Source of the DNA: an uncultured Alphaproteobacteria bacterium
Lineage (GTDB): Bacteria > Pseudomonadota > Alphaproteobacteria > Geminicoccales > Geminicoccaceae
Reading direction: 5' to 3'
Length of the DNA: 45,897 nt
NCBI GenBank assembly: GCA_937926445.1
Contig: CALBAK010000070.1
Location: 1-45,897, forward strand
Numbering within the stretch: position 1 is the stretch's first letter; each line of letters begins with the position of its first letter. Made by a program: the position numbers and the translations under genes. The notes below the pieces were generated by a model. That model had not been told where the DNA came from. It ran no database searches and saw only the letters and a program-made list of their open reading frames with translations. Below are positions 1 to 7,458 of this stretch, in pieces.

Positions 1-120
1 TCTCTGGTCGAGCGGACGCTCCGCGAGGGCCGTCAGGCCTCGGCCGGGGGTGCCCCCCCGGTGGTGCCGGCCACGGCCGGCCGCGAGGGCCGAGACCGCC
101 CGGCCGCCGGCTGCGCCTAG
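1..120 (+). CDS. C-terminal end of an unidentified gene (partial)
   Basis: The frame starting at base 1 is open through the window edge and stops at a TAG at 118-120, giving about 39 residues beginning [17 protein letters not shown]. The first part looks helical and charged; the rest is rich in Gly, Ala and Pro, as in a disordered tail. No motif is recognisable, so no function is offered. It would lie about 80 bases upstream of ubiD on the same strand and could be the previous gene of that operon. Low confidence, because GC-rich DNA often leaves short frames open by chance. Confidence 0.3.
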   Translation, partial: SLVERTLREGRQASAGGAPPVVPATAGREGRDRPAAGCA

Positions 121-200
121 CCGAGGCCGCGCGTCGCGGCCGCTTGCAACCGCGGGACGGCGCGCCACTCTCCCGCGGAGCGCAGCTGCCGGGACATCCG

Positions 201-1694
201 ATGCCGTTCGATTCCTTGCGCGATTTCATGGAGCTGCTCGAGCGGCGGGGCCGGCTCGTGCGGGTGAAGGCCGAGGTCTCGCCGGTCCTCGAGATCACCG
301 AGATCCACACCCGGCTCCTCGCCGAGCAGGGCCCGGCCGTGCTCTTCGAGCGGGTCCGCGGCTTCCCGATGCCGCTCCTGGCCAACCTGTTCGGCACGGT
401 CGAGCGGGTCGCCTGGGGCATGGACCGCGAGCCCGACCAGTTGCGCGAGCTCGGCCGGATGCTCGCTTTCTTCCGCCAGCCGCAGCCGCCCGAGAGCATG
501 GGCCAGGCGCTCGAGCTGTTGCCCTACGTCAAGGTGGCGCTGGCGATGAAGCCCAAGACCGTGGGCCGCGCCCCCTGCCAGGAGGTGATCCTCAGGGGCA
601 GCGAGATCGACCTCGGCCGGCTGCCGATCCAGACCTGTTGGCCGGGCGAACCGGCACCGTTGATCACCTGGCCGCTCGTCGTGACCAAGGGGCCCGGCGA
701 CGGGCGCGAGGACAAGTTCAACCTCGGCATCTACCGGATGCAGGTGCTGGGCCGGGATCGCACGATCATGCGCTGGCTCGCGCACCGCGGCGGTGCCCAG
801 CACCACCGGCGCTGGAAAGCGACGCGCAACGATCCCTTGCCCGCCGCCGCGGTGATCGGGGCCGATCCGGGGGTGATCCTGGCGGCCGTCACCCCGGTGC
901 CCGACACCCTTTCGGAATACCAGTTCGCGGGACTCCTGCGCGGGCGGCGCGTCGAACTCGTCGATTGCGTCACGGTCCCGCTCAAGGTGCCGGCCACGGC
1001 CGAGATCGTCCTCGAAGGCCATGTGAGCCTGGACGAGTACGCCGACGAGGGGCCCTATGGCGATCACACCGGGTACTACAACGCGATCGAGAAGTTCCCG
1101 GTCTTCACGATCTCGGCCGTCACCATGCGGCGCGAGCCGATCTACCTTTCGACCTTCACCGGCAGGCCACCCGACGAACCCTCGGTCCTGGGCGAGGCCT
1201 TGAACGACGTCTTCGTGCCGCTCCTGCAGCAGCAGTTTCCCGAGATCGTCGATTTCTGGCTGATCCCCGACGCCTGCTCCTACCGCATCGCCTGTGTGTC
1301 GATCAGAAAAGCCTATCCCGGCCACGCCAAGCGAGTGATGATGGGGGTGTGGTCGTATCTGCGCCAGTTCATGTACACGAAGTTCGTGATCGTTACCGAC
1401 GACGACATCGACGTGCGGAATTGGAAGGACATCGTCTGGGCGCTCTCGACCCGGGTCGACCCGGCCCGCGACATGGTCGTGATCGAGAACACACCGATCG
1501 ATTATCTCGATTTCGCTTCGCCGGTCTCGGGCCTCGGCTCGAAGCTCGGGATCGACGCGACCGACAAGTGGCCGGGCGAGACGAGCCGGGAGTGGGGCCA
1601 GCGGATCCGGATGGAGCAGGAAATCGTCGAGCTCGTGAGCCGCCGTTGGGCGGAGTACGGCCTGCCCGGCTCGGGCCGGCCGATCTGGCGGTGA
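201..1694 (+). CDS. ubiD: UbiD family decarboxylase (3-octaprenyl-4-hydroxybenzoate carboxy-lyase)
   Basis: 497 residues, the usual size for E. coli-type UbiD. UbiD enzymes use prenylated FMN to decarboxylate 4-hydroxy-3-polyprenylbenzoate in ubiquinone synthesis. Seen in the sequence: the prFMN/metal-binding stretch [13 protein letters not shown] (from residue 174) running into [12 protein letters not shown], and the acid-containing [11 protein letters not shown] at 283-293, where family members carry the catalytic glutamates. Both closely resemble E. coli UbiD rather than the aromatic-acid decarboxylase branch. The ATG at 201 is preferred over an in-frame ATG at 144 because [10 protein letters not shown] is the typical N-terminus. 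The flavin prenyltransferase UbiX that makes the cofactor is not in the window. The next gene starts 10 bases after the stop. Function is assigned by family, and a related aromatic substrate cannot be excluded. Confidence 0.9.
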   Translation: MPFDSLRDFMELLERRGRLVRVKAEVSPVLEITEIHTRLLAEQGPAVLFERVRGFPMPLLANLFGTVERVAWGMDREPDQLRELGRMLAFFRQPQPPESMGQALELLPYVKVALAMKPKTVGRAPCQEVILRGSEIDLGRLPIQTCWPGEPAPLITWPLVVTKGPGDGREDKFNLGIYRMQVLGRDRTIMRWLAHRGGAQHHRRWKATRNDPLPAAAVIGADPGVILAAVTPVPDTLSEYQFAGLLRGRRVELVDCVTVPLKVPATAEIVLEGHVSLDEYADEGPYGDHTGYYNAIEKFPVFTISAVTMRREPIYLSTFTGRPPDEPSVLGEALNDVFVPLLQQQFPEIVDFWLIPDACSYRIACVSIRKAYPGHAKRVMMGVWSYLRQFMYTKFVIVTDDDIDVRNWKDIVWALSTRVDPARDMVVIENTPIDYLDFASPVSGLGSKLGIDATDKWPGETSREWGQRIRMEQEIVELVSRRWAEYGLPGSGRPIWR

Positions 1695-1704
1695 GTGCCG
1701 GCCG

Positions 1705-2535
1705 GTGAGCCTCGAGGAGGCCGAGGTCGACCGGGTGCGCGACGCGGTCCGGGAGGCCGGCCGGATCGCGATGCGCTTCTTCGGCAAGGCGCACGAGCGC
1801 TGGGAGAAGGGCCCGGGGCAGATCGTCACCGAGGCCGATCTCGCGATCGATCGCTACCTGCACGCCACGCTGCGGCGCAGCCGTGCCGACGACGGCTGGC
1901 TTTCGGAGGAGACGGTCGACGACCGGCACCGGCTCGAGCGGCGACGGGTCTGGGTGGTCGACCCGATCGACGGCACCCGCTCCTTCGCCGAAGGCGTGCC
2001 GGAGTTCGCGATCAGTGTGGCGCTCCTCGTCGAATCCAGGCCGGTCCTGGGCTTCGTCTACAATCCCGCGCGCGAGGAGTTGTTCGAGGCGATGCTGGGC
2101 CGCGGTGCCCGGATCGACGGCCGTCCCTTGCGGGCGAGCGCGGCCACGAGCCTCGAGGGTGCGCGGATCTGCGCCTCGCGCTTCGAGAGCCGAAGGCGCA
2201 ATTTCCAACGGCTCCTGCCGCAGGTCGAGCTCTTGACGCTCGGGTCCTTGGCCTACAAGCTCGCCCTCGTCGCGGCCGGTCGGTTCGACGCCTATCTCAG
2301 CTGGCGGCGGACCAACGATTGGGACATCGCGGCGGCCCTCCTCCTGCTCGAGGAGGCGGGAGCGGTGGCGAGCGATGCTCGCGGCGAGCCGCTCGTGCTC
2401 AACCGACCCGAACCCCTCCATGCCGGCATCCTGGCGGCGCCACCGGCTCTCCACGAGGCCCTTAGGGCAGCGACCGCTGGCGCCTACGAGGCGATGCGGG
2501 CGGGCTCGCCCGCGCTCGGACCGAGCGGCGCCTAG
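1705..2535 (+). CDS. Inositol monophosphatase family protein (CysQ/IMPase-like)
   Basis: 276 residues from a GTG start 10 bases after the ubiD stop, so probably co-transcribed with it. The Mg-dependent, Li-sensitive phosphatase fold is marked by TEADLAID (42-49), the acidic WLSEE (66-70), the metal-binding DPIDGT (86-91) and the late WDIAA (206-210), whose Asp207 is the usual catalytic aspartate. All expected metal ligands are present, so the enzyme should be active. Family members hydrolyse inositol-1-phosphate, 3'-phosphoadenosine 5'-phosphate (CysQ) or histidinol phosphate (HisN type); the sequence alone does not tell which. The tail after about residue 255 is Ala/Gly-rich and probably disordered. 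Its 3' end meets the end of the MerR remnant on the other strand. Confidence 0.85.
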   Translation: MSLEEAEVDRVRDAVREAGRIAMRFFGKAHERWEKGPGQIVTEADLAIDRYLHATLRRSRADDGWLSEETVDDRHRLERRRVWVVDPIDGTRSFAEGVPEFAISVALLVESRPVLGFVYNPAREELFEAMLGRGARIDGRPLRASAATSLEGARICASRFESRRRNFQRLLPQVELLTLGSLAYKLALVAAGRFDAYLSWRRTNDWDIAAALLLLEEAGAVASDARGEPLVLNRPEPLHAGILAAPPALHEALRAATAGAYEAMRAGSPALGPSGA

Positions 2536-2801
2536 ACGCCGTCTTCGGGTTTCCCGGGGCCGCCGAGCAGCGTCTCGAAAGCGTCGTCGGGCTCGGCCAG
2601 AGCAGCGAGGAGAGGACAGGTTTGATCGCCCCGACCACAGCTGGAGAGCGTGGTTTCGAGAGCGTCCTCCCTCCGGCGCAGTCGGGCGATCCGGGCGCGC
2701 ACGGTCCGCAGATGGCGCTCGGCGAGCCCGCGGACCTCGGCACTCTCGTGCTTCTGGCCGTGCTCGCCTTCGAGCGCTTGATCTCGCCGTCGCAGATCGG
2801 C
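2532..2801 (-). pseudogene. MerR family regulator, C-terminal remnant without HTH
   Basis: The frame encodes a dimerisation helix and C-terminal tail typical of metal-sensing MerR proteins: AEVRGLAERHLRTVRARI, then LSSCGRGDQTCPLLAAL with the paired cysteines seen in MerR, CadR and ZntR. In Tn501 MerR the matching tail is preceded by about 75 residues of winged-helix DNA-binding domain. Here nothing resembling that domain is found upstream in any frame on this strand; the space is taken by the oppositely oriented GDCCVxC gene starting at 2842. The frame stays open to 2942, but that part is antisense to the neighbour and not protein-like. The position of the first mercury ligand (Cys82 in Tn501 MerR) reads Ser. 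I read this as a truncated regulator. A short functional co-factor is less likely. Confidence 0.55.
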
Positions 2802-2841
2802 TGAGGAGACGACTTCGACGGCTGTGTGCGGAGACGGCCCG

Positions 2842-3489
2842 ATGGAGGCCACGATCGTCTGCCCGCGCTGCGGCGCACGGACCCTGGCGCCGATGCCGGA
2901 GGACGCCTGCCTCTGGTTTCTCGAATGCCCGGGCTGCAGCACGCTCTTGCGGCCGAAGCCCGGCGACTGCTGCGTGTTCTGCAGCTTCGGCGACCGGCCC
3001 TGCCCGCCGGTCCAACGGGCACGGGCAGCGGCGGGCCCGGGCGAGGACGGATGCTGTGGTACTCGCGCACGAGGCGGGGGACGCTGCCGCGCTCCTGCCC
3101 GCGGCGGGCGCGAGCGGTGGGGCGGGTCACTCGCCCTTGCCGGTGCGGGCGAGGAAGCCCTTGACCGGGCTGTAGCCCCAGAGTGCCGTCGCGAGGAACA
3201 GAGTGGTCCAGCCGAGCGTCCAGGCGAGCTCGCTCCAGGCGACCTGGAGGTAGAGCGCGAAACGGACGAGCTCGACCGCGTGGGTGAAGGGGTTGAAGGC
3301 GCAGATCTGGTAGAGGAGCTCGCTCGATTCCCGCATCCGCCAGAGCGGGTAGAGCGCCGAGCTCGCGAAGAACATGGGGAAGATGACGAAGTTCATGACA
3401 CCGGCGAAGCTCTCGAGCTGCTGGATGAGCGAGGAGAGCAGGAGGCCGAGTGCTCCGAGCATGAGGCCGGCCGCGAAGAACGCCGGTAG
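2842..3489 (+). CDS. GDCCVxC domain small cysteine protein with anomalous C-terminal run-on
   Basis: The first 58 residues match the GDCCVxC family, a small (about 65-75 aa) cysteine-rich protein, sometimes a selenoprotein, often found beside merR/merT mercury-resistance genes. CPRC (7-10) and ECPGC (28-32) look like a zinc ribbon, followed by KPGDCCVFC (39-47) and CPPVQ (54-58). ATG 2842 is the natural start. Relatives end soon after CPPVQ, but here the frame stays open to a TGA at 3487-3489, giving 215 residues and running about 360 bases antisense through the end of the ABC permease gene. The tail is Arg/Gly/Glu-rich and does not look like a domain. The native stop has probably been lost, or the sequence is in error. 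The true coding part is 2842 to about 3020. Function is unproven; metal or thiol chemistry is likely. Confidence 0.6.
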   Translation: MEATIVCPRCGARTLAPMPEDACLWFLECPGCSTLLRPKPGDCCVFCSFGDRPCPPVQRARAAAGPGEDGCCGTRARGGGRCRAPARGGRERWGGSLALAGAGEEALDRAVAPECRREEQSGPAERPGELAPGDLEVERETDELDRVGEGVEGADLVEELARFPHPPERVERRAREEHGEDDEVHDTGEALELLDERGEQEAECSEHEAGREERR

Positions 3490-3933
3490 GGCCGCGAGAT
3501 AGCCCCAGAGCGGAGGATCGACGTCCCAGAAGCGGGCGATCCCCAGAAACACGTAGACCTGCAGGCAGGCCACGAGCACGATCGCGACGAGCTTGCAGGC
3601 GAGCAGGTACCAGCGCGGCAAGGGGCTCACGAGCAGCACCCGCATCGAGCCCATCTCCTGATCGTAGACCATGGCAAGCGCACCCTGCATGGTGCTGAAC
3701 AAGAGGATCATGCCGCACAGGCCGGGGGCGATGTAGACTTCGTAGAGGACGTAGGTCTCGTAAGGCGGCTGGATCGACACGCCGAGTATCGTCCGGAAAC
3801 CGGCGGCGAACACGAAGAGCCAGATCAAGGGACGGACCAGCGCGGCGAGCAGCCGCTCGCGCTGGCCGAAGAAGCGCAACAGCTCCCGCAACAGGATGCC
3901 GGTGAACGCGCGGCGGGCGTGGTGCAGGTTCAT
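3127..3933 (-). CDS. ABC-2 type transporter permease, PedC-like (PQQ-alcohol system family)
   Basis: 268-residue integral membrane protein with about six hydrophobic spans, the ABC-2 export-permease layout. The opening segment (ALVRPLIWLFVFAAGFR), then PPYETYVLYEVYIAPG and LLVSPLPRWYLL, are characteristic of the permease family found with PQQ-dependent alcohol dehydrogenase systems (PedC type). The ATG at 3933 overlaps the stop of the ATPase gene as ATGA, so the two are translationally coupled and should form one exporter. No PQQ dehydrogenase, cytochrome or PQQ biosynthesis gene is visible here, so the substrate and pathway remain inference. The 3' end is overlapped in antisense by the run-on tail of the GDCCVxC frame. 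Confidence 0.85.
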   Translation of the reverse strand: MNLHHARRAFTGILLRELLRFFGQRERLLAALVRPLIWLFVFAAGFRTILGVSIQPPYETYVLYEVYIAPGLCGMILLFSTMQGALAMVYDQEMGSMRVLLVSPLPRWYLLACKLVAIVLVACLQVYVFLGIARFWDVDPPLWGYLAALPAFFAAGLMLGALGLLLSSLIQQLESFAGVMNFVIFPMFFASSALYPLWRMRESSELLYQICAFNPFTHAVELVRFALYLQVAWSELAWTLGWTTLFLATALWGYSPVKGFLARTGKGE

Positions 3934-4679
3934 TCGGCGACCATCTGCCGGCCGGTGAGCCGATGGTAGGCTTGGGCCAGGCTCGAGGCACCGGCCGCCC
4001 GGACCACCTCGCCGACCGTGCCCTCGGCCACCACCCGACCACGGTCGAGCACAACGACCCGATCCTCGGCTGCGAGCTCGTCGACCAGATGCGTGGTCCA
4101 GAGGGCGGCGAGGCTGCCCTCCCGGCAGAGGGCGTGGACATGCTCGACGAGCGCCCGGCGGCTGTCGATGTCGAGGCCCACGGTCGGCTCGTCGAGGATC
4201 AAGAGGCTCGGCCCGTGCAGGAGCGCGCGGGCGAGTTCGACCCGGCGCCGCAGACCACCCGAGAGGGTCCGCACCGGCGCACGGCGGCGGTCGGCCACCC
4301 CGAGCCGCTCGAGCACGGCCGAGATCCGCGTCTCGGCCTCGCGCCCGGCGAGCCCGTAGAGGGCCGCCGCGTAGCGCAAATTGCGCTCGACGGTGAGGTC
4401 GAGGTCGAGGGTGGGGCGCTGGAAGACGACGCCCATGGTGGCGAGCGCGGCGCACGGGTCGCGCGCCAGATCGCGCCCGGCGACCTCGATTGCGCCGGTG
4501 CCGGAGAAGAGCCGGGTGACGAGCGCCATGAGTGTGGTCTTGCCGGCACCGTTGGGACCCAAAAGGCCCGTGAAGCTGGCCTGCGGGACGGTGAAGGACA
4601 CCCGGTCGAGCGCCTTGATGCACTTGGTATAGGCGAAGGACACGCCCTCGACGCGCAGTGCCGGCGGGCGCTCGCTCAT
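3930..4679 (-). CDS. ABC transporter ATP-binding protein, partner of the PedC-like permease
   Basis: 249 residues with a complete nucleotide-binding domain: Walker [10 protein letters not shown] (41-49), Q-loop in VVFQRPTLD, signature LSGGLRRRVELARALL, Walker B LLILDEPTVGLD and the switch histidine in WTTHLVDE. This is the CcmA/drug-export type of ATPase that pairs with ABC-2 permeases. The GVSFAYTKCIKALD opening resembles the ATPases of PQQ-alcohol-linked ABC systems. ATGA overlaps join it both to the upstream SsuB-like ATPase (stop 4676-4678) and to the downstream permease (start 3933), so all three should be one transcript. The protein is cytoplasmic and membrane-associated through its permease. 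Substrate unknown. Confidence 0.88.
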   Translation of the reverse strand: MSERPPALRVEGVSFAYTKCIKALDRVSFTVPQASFTGLLGPNGAGKTTLMALVTRLFSGTGAIEVAGRDLARDPCAALATMGVVFQRPTLDLDLTVERNLRYAAALYGLAGREAETRISAVLERLGVADRRRAPVRTLSGGLRRRVELARALLHGPSLLILDEPTVGLDIDSRRALVEHVHALCREGSLAALWTTHLVDELAAEDRVVVLDRGRVVAEGTVGEVVRAAGASSLAQAYHRLTGRQMVAE

Positions 4680-5422
4680 GTCGAGAGCTCTGCTGCCTCG
4701 GCGGCGAGGGCGCGGGCGGCGGCCCGAAGCCGCGCATGCTCCGCCTCGACCGTGGCCGCATCGCGCCGCGCCGGCGAGCCGAGGGCCACCGCGATCTCAC
4801 CGAGGAGCCGGCCGGGTGCCGCGCTCAAGACCAGGATGCGTTCGGCCAGCATCGTCGCTTCGCGCAGATCGTGGGTCACGAGGAGGGTGGTGATGCCGTG
4901 CCGCTCCAGAAGGTCGAGAACCAACAGGCGCAGCCGCTCGCTGGTCGGCTGGTCGAGGGAGACGAAAGGCTCGTCCAACAGGACGAGGCTCGGCCGGACG
5001 ACGATCGCGCGGGCGAGGGCGACCCTGCGGGCCATGCCGAGCGACAGACGCGAGGCGTAGACCGGAGCCGCATCCGGCAGCTCGACCTCGGCGAGGGCCC
5101 GAGCGATCCGCGCCTCGGCATCCGGGACGGGGCCGAGCACGAAGCGGAGATTGTCGGCGACCGTCCGCCAGGGCAAAAGACGCGGCTCCTGGAACACGTA
5201 GCCGATCGGCGGGTCGGGGCGCCGAATGCGGCCCTCGAAGTCGTCGTCGAGGCCGGCCACGATGTTGAGGAGCGTGGTCTTGCCGCAGCCCGAGGGGCCG
5301 ACGATCGCCACCCGTTCACCGGTGCGGACAGAGAAGCGGACACTGCCGAGCGCCTGGCGCGCCGGGGCGGCGCCGACCGCGGGGAAGACCTTGCCGCGCA
5401 GATCGACGACGAGCGCCGTCAC
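4676..5422 (-). CDS. ABC transporter ATP-binding protein, nitrate/sulfonate (SsuB/TauB) type
   Basis: About 248 residues with Walker A GPSGCGKTT (42-50), Q-loop YVFQEPRLLPWR, Walker B LVLLDEPFVSLD and switch His in LLVTHDLREA. The LLPWRTV and DNLRFVL segments are typical of ATPases serving nitrate/sulfonate/taurine importers. The signature motif reads LSLGMARRV instead of LSGGQ, a variant found in this subfamily. The start is uncertain: GTG 5422 gives VTALVVDLRG, and GTG 5434 is four codons earlier; longer versions would add non-conserved sequence. No cognate SBP or membrane subunit is present. Instead it is coupled by an ATGA overlap to an ABC-2 exporter, an odd pairing of importer-type ATPase with exporter genes. 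Confidence 0.8.
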   Translation of the reverse strand: MTALVVDLRGKVFPAVGAAPARQALGSVRFSVRTGERVAIVGPSGCGKTTLLNIVAGLDDDFEGRIRRPDPPIGYVFQEPRLLPWRTVADNLRFVLGPVPDAEARIARALAEVELPDAAPVYASRLSLGMARRVALARAIVVRPSLVLLDEPFVSLDQPTSERLRLLVLDLLERHGITTLLVTHDLREATMLAERILVLSAAPGRLLGEIAVALGSPARRDAATVEAEHARLRAAARALAAEAAELST

Positions 5423-5440
5423 GCCGGGTTCCACCCGGCG
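5422..5440. repeat. Perfect 8-bp hairpin at the start of the ABC operon
   Basis: Arms CGCCGGGT (5422-5429) and ACCCGGCG (5433-5440) are separated by three bases. On the minus-strand transcript it covers the two candidate GTG starts of the SsuB-like ATPase, so it could mask initiation, or it could simply be codon-driven GC symmetry. No T-tract follows. Confidence 0.3.
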
Positions 5441-5645
5441 TCCGCCGACACGAACCCGCCGCGGTGCGGCGTCACCCGCCACGCCATCGATGCGGCCCCC
5501 CTGCCGTCCGGTGGCGGAGCCCCCGGTCCCGACCCGGATCGCGTGCGGGCACCTAGCCGCGGCCGGTGGACTCCGGCAAGGGGGCACGGCACGTCGATCC
5601 GCTCAGACCACTTCGGCGCGAATCGCGTGGTGCGGGTCGAGACGC

Positions 5646-5822
5646 GCGCTCCTGCAGAACCGCCACCATCCGCTCGACCGCCTCGGATGTGGCGCGCGGC
5701 AGCGCACTCGGGGAGCTGGCGTCGAGATAGGCGATCCCCTCGGGCAGCAGGAAACGGTCGCGGAAGGGGGCCAGCGGATCCGCTCGGTCGAGCGCCTCGA
5801 GCCGCTCGCGGGTCCAGCGCAC
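5646..5822 (-). pseudogene. Kynureninase-like N-terminal remnant
   Basis: A frame opening with GTG at 5822, five bases after the sufU stop, encodes LEALDRADPLAPFRDRF, LLPEGIAYLD and ALPRATSEAVERM. This follows the first 55 or so residues of kynureninase (KynU), where LALD-DPL-RF, LPEGVIYLDGNSLG and a proline-rich helix start occur in the same order. The conserved DGNSLG is degraded to DASSPS. After about residue 59 the resemblance stops, and none of the remaining 350 residues of a PLP kynureninase, including the lysine, follows. A shift of frame after about 5646 gives LDPHHAIRAEVV and a stop, so a short independent protein is possible. I read it as a fossil of a tryptophan-catabolism gene. 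Confidence 0.45.
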
Positions 5823-5827
5823 GCCGA

Positions 5828-6250
5828 CTAGCGCCCCTCGAGGCGGTCGAGCGCCTCGGCCAGGGCGCGAAACGGCAGGAGCACACAATCGTGCCGGCTG
5901 CGGACCGCCCGGACCGGTGTGAACATGGCGAGCTCGGGCCAGCGCTCGGCCGGTGTGCCCGCGGTGAGCAGAGCCTCGAGCTCGGCGATCGCGGCCCTGA
6001 GATCGGCGGTCGAGGCCCCCGGCGCACGCCGGCCGATCAGCGAGGCGGCGGCCCGCGTCAACAGGCAACCGCGGGTGCGATGGGCGAGCGCCTCGATCCG
6101 CGCGGGCGAGCCCGCGAGCTCGAGCGTGATCCGATCACCGCAGAGCGGGTTGTCGGCTTCGACCCGCACGGCGGGGCACTCGAGGGCGCCGGCGCCGGCC
6201 TGCGACTTGGCCTCGGCGAGGATGGCCTCGTCGTAGAGGCGCTCGCTCAT
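5828..6250 (-). CDS. sufU: SufU-like iron-sulfur cluster assembly scaffold / sulfur acceptor
   Basis: 140 residues of the NifU-N/SufU fold. The three metal/sulfur cysteines are all present: Cys37 in NPLCGDR (with Asp39), Cys62 in TRGCLLTRAAASL, and Cys122 in RHDCVLLPF. In Firmicutes SufU acts as a zinc-dependent sulfurtransferase that takes persulfide from SufS; the same partnership is expected here because the ATG at 6250 overlaps the sufS stop as ATGA. There are no sufBCD genes in the window, so the cluster-building complex must be elsewhere, or this pair serves another thiolation path such as molybdenum-cofactor maturation (see the next two genes upstream in the transcript). Cytoplasmic. 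Confidence 0.85.
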   Translation of the reverse strand: MSERLYDEAILAEAKSQAGAGALECPAVRVEADNPLCGDRITLELAGSPARIEALAHRTRGCLLTRAAASLIGRRAPGASTADLRAAIAELEALLTAGTPAERWPELAMFTPVRAVRSRHDCVLLPFRALAEALDRLEGR

Positions 6251-7458
6251 GCGAGCCTCCGGATGGCCCATTCGAGACCCTCGAGGAGAGCGTCGATGTC
6301 GCTCGCGTCGTTGTAGAGGGCGAGGCTCGCGCGCGTCGTGGCCTCGAGGCCGAGGGCGTCGTGCAGGGGCTGGGCGCAGTGATGGCCGCCCCGAAGGCAC
6401 AGGCCGCGGCTGTCGAGGAGCTGGCAGAGATCGTGCGGGTGGACGTCGTCGACCGCGAAGGAGACCACACCGAGCCGGCCCTGGGTGCCGGTGGGCCCCA
6501 CGACCCGCACGGCCGGGATCGCGGCGAGGCCGGCGAGCAGCCGGGCGGTGAGCGCCGCTTCGGCCTCGGCCAGGGCCTGCCAGTCGAGACCGGCGAGCCA
6601 AGCGGCGGCGGCGCCGAGCGCGATCGCCGGACCGATCGGCGGCGTCCCGGCCTCGAAGCGATGCGGCGGGGCCGCGAAGCTCGTGCCCGCGAAGCTGACC
6701 CGGCGGATCATCTCGCCGCCGCCCAGGAAGGGTGGCAGCTCCTCGGCGAGGTCGCGACGGATCCAGAGGGCGCCGGCGCCGGTCGCCGCGAACAGCTTGT
6801 GGCCGGAGAGCGCATAGGCGTCGCAGCCCAGAGCCTCGACGTCGAGCGGCCCGTGCGGCACGCGCTGGGCGCCGTCGACCACGACCCGGGCGCCGACCGC
6901 GCGGGCCGCTTCGACGATCCGGCCGATGTCGCTCACCGCGCCCGTGACGTTCGAGACGTGAGTCACCGACACGATCCGGGTGCGGCGGCTCAAGACCTCG
7001 TCGAGCCGGTCGAGGTCGAGCCGGCCCTCGGCCGTGACCGGGATCGCCCGGATCACCGCCCCGACCCGGCCGGCAGCGAGCTGCCAGGGGACGATGTTGC
7101 TGTGATGCTCGAGGGTGGAAAGCAGGATCTCGTCGCCGGGTGCGAGGCGGCCGACGAGGCCGTGGGCGAGCAGGTTGAGGCCGAAGGTCGTGCCCGAGGT
7201 GAGGATCACCTCGCGGGCGTCGCGGACGCCCAGATAGGCGGCGATCTCGGCACGCGCGCGATCGAAGGCCTGGGTGGCCTCGTCGGCCAGACGGTAGACG
7301 CCGCGCTTGACGTTGGCCCGCGCGGCCGCCTCGAAGCCGAGCAGGGCTTGCGCGGCCGCGCGGCAGATCTGTCCGGTGGCGGCGCTGTCCAGATAGTGGA
7401 AGGGCCGGGGGCGGGCGGCGAATATCGGGAATTCGGCGCGCAGCTCGCTCGGGCTCAC
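6247..7458 (-). CDS. sufS: Cysteine desulfurase, SufS/CsdA type (group II)
   Basis: 403 residues, a PLP aminotransferase-fold enzyme that removes sulfur from cysteine to give alanine and an enzyme persulfide. The PLP lysine is Lys221 in ALSGHKLFAATGAG; the aspartate that pairs with the PLP ring lies in VVVDGAQRVPHG; the persulfide cysteine is Cys361 in LRGGHHCAQPLHDALG, the group II form. The N-terminal FHYLDSAATGQ is also typical. It is joined by ATGA overlaps to the MocA-like gene upstream (7455-7458) and sufU downstream (6247-6250), so the sulfur donor, acceptor and a molybdopterin enzyme are made together. All catalytic residues are intact. Confidence 0.92.
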   Translation of the reverse strand: MSPSELRAEFPIFAARPRPFHYLDSAATGQICRAAAQALLGFEAAARANVKRGVYRLADEATQAFDRARAEIAAYLGVRDAREVILTSGTTFGLNLLAHGLVGRLAPGDEILLSTLEHHSNIVPWQLAAGRVGAVIRAIPVTAEGRLDLDRLDEVLSRRTRIVSVTHVSNVTGAVSDIGRIVEAARAVGARVVVDGAQRVPHGPLDVEALGCDAYALSGHKLFAATGAGALWIRRDLAEELPPFLGGGEMIRRVSFAGTSFAAPPHRFEAGTPPIGPAIALGAAAAWLAGLDWQALAEAEAALTARLLAGLAAIPAVRVVGPTGTQGRLGVVSFAVDDVHPHDLCQLLDSRGLCLRGGHHCAQPLHDALGLEATTRASLALYNDASDIDALLEGLEWAIRRLA

